NCBI GenBank assembly: GCA_012511995.1
Contig: JAAZFA010000456.1
Coordinates: 1-9,022, forward strand
Source of the DNA: Thermoproteota archaeon
GTDB lineage: Archaea; Thermoproteota; Bathyarchaeia; Bathyarchaeales; Bathycorpusculaceae
Reading direction: 5' to 3'
Length of the DNA: 9,022 nucleotides
A program made the position numbers and the translations under genes. A model generated the notes under the pieces. That model was not told the origin of the DNA, made no database searches, and saw only the letters and a program-made list of their open reading frames with translations. This document shows positions 7,238-9,022 of this stretch, piece after piece. Within the stretch, counting starts at the first letter, position 1, and the number at the start of each line of letters is the position of its first letter.

Positions 7238-8359
7238 ATGCTGAATAAAAAAATAAAAATATTGGTTGTATTCGCCGTTCTTTTCATGGTTGGTATCGCT
7301 CAAATACCTATAATCTTATCGGCAACCGGGCAATCCGTGCCTGCAATTAATATATTATATTTTTTGAACGAAGTTGTGCTAATAGATACTGAAAGATACG
7401 ATGTCGTAGAACTGACCGGACCTTTAACAGATTACAAGCGATTCGAAGGATTACCTTACACTTACGGTAAAATAGGTCTTTATTCAGAAACAAACAATTT
7501 AGAAGTTACTTACAGTTTTTTGGAAGAGACTTTGTTGTCCTGCCATATGTACATCCAATCTGGCGAAGTAAACTATTCTCAGCAACTCCCGCTTGAGAAG
7601 GCAAATGCTGCCTCACTCCTTCTTCAAAGATATGAATTTTACAGCGGGGATTCAAGGATAAGAGATATGTCAAATATACTATCAAACGCCCCGATTTCAA
7701 GTAATGAAACAATAGCTAGTGATAACATCAAACTTGAAGTATCAGACACTGGTCAATGGACTTCTTTTGACCTCAAAAGAACCTTTAACGGGGCAGACTA
7801 TCCTGCGCTTACTTTGAGTTTCAGAGAAATGGATTTTTACGCTTTCGATCAAGTTATGAGCTATTACAAAATAGGTAACACAGACGTAAAAATAATGAAA
7901 ACTCAAGCCATCGATATTGCTCTAGATAGAGCGGAAAGCTATTCGTATACATACAAAGACGAAAAAGTGGAAAACTTTGGAATCGTAAAGGAAACTATAA
8001 GGGCCGAGTTGGAAGTCATGGACAGATATCAGTCTTTTGAGTTGTATCCGCTCTGGAAGGTTGATTTGCCTTTAAACGAAACATACCCTGGATCAGCTAC
8101 GTTCATAAGAGTGAACCTATGGGCTGATACGGGAGAAATAATAAACATTAGAGCACTCGGCATAAGTGGAGACTTTCAACCTACAAATTCAACTTCAGAA
8201 TCATCAGAATCAACGCCACAAGCAACTGCAATAGCGGCATTGGAAATAGGAAACACGACAGCAATAACCCTTGTTGTAATCATCATAGGTGCACTAGCAA
8301 TTGCTGGAGTAGTTATCATCAAGAAAAGAAGTTACCAAAATCATTTTCGTTCTTTTTAA
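7238..8359 (+). CDS. Membrane-anchored PepSY-like protein
   Basis: This 373-residue protein starts nine bases after AAGGAG (7223-7228), a strong ribosome site directly behind the stop of the peptidase gene, so the two are almost certainly co-transcribed. Residues 1-30 are a signal peptide. Residues 35-305 form the ectodomain and end in a PepSY-like segment: KTQAIDIALDRAESY (221-235), FELYPLWKV (267-275) and VNLWADTGEI (292-301), the last being the typical final strand and turn of PepSY. A Ser/Thr-rich linker (314-330) leads to a membrane helix (about 343-361) and a basic KKRS tail inside the cell. The whole length matches the N-terminal 390 residues of the protein at 2243-4987. PepSY domains occur in M4 peptidase propeptides and YpeB-type proteins, so a role as inhibitor, chaperone or tether for the neighbouring peptidase is a reasonable inference. 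Confidence 0.8.
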   Translation: MLNKKIKILVVFAVLFMVGIAQIPIILSATGQSVPAINILYFLNEVVLIDTERYDVVELTGPLTDYKRFEGLPYTYGKIGLYSETNNLEVTYSFLEETLLSCHMYIQSGEVNYSQQLPLEKANAASLLLQRYEFYSGDSRIRDMSNILSNAPISSNETIASDNIKLEVSDTGQWTSFDLKRTFNGADYPALTLSFREMDFYAFDQVMSYYKIGNTDVKIMKTQAIDIALDRAESYSYTYKDEKVENFGIVKETIRAELEVMDRYQSFELYPLWKVDLPLNETYPGSATFIRVNLWADTGEIINIRALGISGDFQPTNSTSESSESTPQATAIAALEIGNTTAITLVVIIIGALAIAGVVIIKKRSYQNHFRSF

Positions 8360-8362
8360 ATG

Positions 8363-8372
8363 CTTTCTTTTT
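8363..8372 (+). terminator. Possible T-rich terminator of the peptidase/PepSY operon
   Basis: CTTTCTTTTT begins four bases after the stop codon at 8357-8359. Together with the T-run overlapping the stop (TCTTTTT at 8351-8357), it forms a T-rich end between convergent genes. There is no clear stem. Confidence 0.35.
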
Positions 8373-8423
8373 AAAATGGTTATAAATCACCTTCAGCGAA
8401 TGCCCACAAGCCTTTCTCCATAG

Positions 8424-8632
8424 TTAGACTCTGTTGAAGTAGTCCAATGGTGCATACCAGTAAACGGCTATTGGTTCTCTGCATTCGGGGTTTGGGCACG
8501 TCAACTCTTTTTCGATTAGCTTGCCATGGTAGCTTTAGGTATTGGTCTCTCGAAAGAGTACGCTGAATGTACTTCATCGGGCGGTTTAGCCTCGATGGTT
8601 TGGTTGCAGAAGGGGCACTCGAAAGCAACCAT
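8424..8632 (-). pseudogene. Small zinc-ribbon protein gene with one frameshift
   Basis: Reading leftward from ATG 8632 gives MVAFECPFCNQTIEAKPP and on to SFERPIPK, then a stop soon after. One base on, the next frame reads YHGKLIEKELTCPNPEC and then YWYAPLDYFNRV with a stop at 8424-8426. The two parts join into a 69-residue protein if one A is restored in the run CCTAAAGC near 8550. It carries CPFC (Cys6, Cys9) and CPNPEC (Cys46, Cys51), a C-x2-C / C-x4-C set that would hold one zinc ion in a ribbon fold. Such small archaeal proteins are often of unknown role or bind nucleic acid. A different frame is open over the same bases (to 8667) but lacks these motifs. Either the gene is inactivated or the base was lost in assembly. 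It is convergent with the operon to its left. Confidence 0.7.
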
Positions 8633-8675
8633 AAAGGCATCCAAGTCTGATAATACGTTTGAACCACTGTAAAAA

Positions 8676-8687
8676 GTTATTTATTAG
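8676..8687 (-). promoter_or_regulatory. Possible TATA box of the zinc-ribbon gene
   Basis: The minus strand is AT-rich here (TAATAAATAACT), about 45-55 bases before ATG 8632. The spacing allows a leader of about 20-25 bases. The call rests only on composition and position. Confidence 0.3.
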
Positions 8688-8696
8688 ACCTTAATG

Positions 8697-9022
8697 CTAA
8701 GTGATTGTAACGTTCCAGACGTAAACCTTAGAGTATTTCCCTTCATAATCAAAAGATGCATTCGCATAAATTATGTCCAGTTTCAAGCCGTATTCGTTTA
8801 GCAGTTTGTTAGCGGTCTCCAAAATCAGAGGCGCTTTTTCATCTTCAGGCCACAGCCCCCAGATGTTATCCTGCGTTATGTACTCATTTCTCCTCATGCC
8901 CCAACCATAATCTTTAGGTAAAACCAAAGCCACTTCACCGTTGACTCTACCGCCGTTCCCTCTGGGATTAGCGTTAGCATAACTCCAAAACTGCTCCATA
9001 GCTTCAAAGTGCTCTTCGGATA
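8697..9022 (-). CDS. C-terminal part of an unidentified protein, cut by window edge
   Basis: The frame is open from the right edge to the stop at 8697-8699, giving about 108 residues of a C-terminus. An ATG at 8999 is in frame, but the frame continues upstream of it (SEEHFEA), so the true start lies outside the window. The visible part has HFEAMEQFWSYANANP, then EVALVLPKDYGWGMRR, DNIWGLWPEDEK, ANKLLNEYGLKLDIIY and a final strand VYVWNVTIT. The alternating helices and strands, with aromatic and acidic residues at strand ends, recall the last turns of a TIM-barrel glycosidase-like domain, but I cannot assign a family. No membrane anchor follows. It is upstream of the zinc-ribbon remnant on the same strand, 64 bases away. 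Confidence 0.7.
   Translation of the reverse strand, partial: SEEHFEAMEQFWSYANANPRGNGGRVNGEVALVLPKDYGWGMRRNEYITQDNIWGLWPEDEKAPLILETANKLLNEYGLKLDIIYANASFDYEGKYSKVYVWNVTIT

Noticed and set aside
8380..8667. Open frame of 95 residues on the minus strand
   Set aside because: It lacks any motif and is a neighbouring frame of the zinc-ribbon remnant, whose two halves carry both cysteine pairs.

Overview
The window looks like part of an archaeal genome, most likely from the Bathyarchaeia (formerly MCG) or a close relative. The signs are: Shine-Dalgarno sequences of the AGGTGA/GGAG type, AT-rich TATA-like boxes about 35-60 bases before start codons, poly-T gene ends, and many secreted proteins rich in N-x-S/T sites. 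Several of these proteins have a C-terminal membrane anchor with a short basic tail. A small zinc-ribbon relic is also of an archaeal style. The lineage is inferred from style, not from a marker gene.

Layout. Bases 1-569 (minus) hold the N-terminal part of a secreted protein with a calcium-loop-like motif. It runs off the left edge. Bases 752-1912 (minus) encode a membrane-anchored six-repeat kelch protein that ends in a clear hairpin plus T-tract terminator. Bases 1913-2242 are a divergent promoter region. Bases 2243-4987 (plus) encode a 914-residue surface protein. It joins a PepSY-like ectodomain, a membrane hairpin, a caspase/gingipain-like (clan CD) peptidase domain and a concanavalin-like beta-sandwich. 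Bases 5025-5423 (minus) are a small membrane-anchored protein gene broken by two compensating frameshifts. Bases 5654-7222 and 7238-8359 (plus) form a two-gene operon: a secreted beta-sandwich plus caspase-like protein, then a membrane-anchored PepSY-like protein. Bases 8424-8632 (minus) are a zinc-ribbon gene with one frameshift. Bases 8697-9022 (minus) are the C-terminal end of a protein that enters from the right edge.

How they fit together. The 914-residue protein and the two-gene operon are the same module in fused and split form. The first 400 residues of the fusion match the 373-residue operon protein from signal peptide to membrane anchor. The rest of the fusion begins with its own buried signal-like segment and matches the 522-residue operon protein in its peptidase core. 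PepSY domains elsewhere occur in peptidase propeptides and inhibitors, so the inference is an extracytoplasmic cysteine peptidase paired with a membrane-tethered regulator, inhibitor or chaperone. This paired module is the most interesting content of the window. Extracellular cysteine peptidases, including gingipain and clostripain types, have been reported for sediment archaea of this group, which would fit a role in breaking down outside protein. The substrate cannot be read from the sequence.

No tRNA, rRNA, CRISPR array, transposase or insertion sequence was seen.
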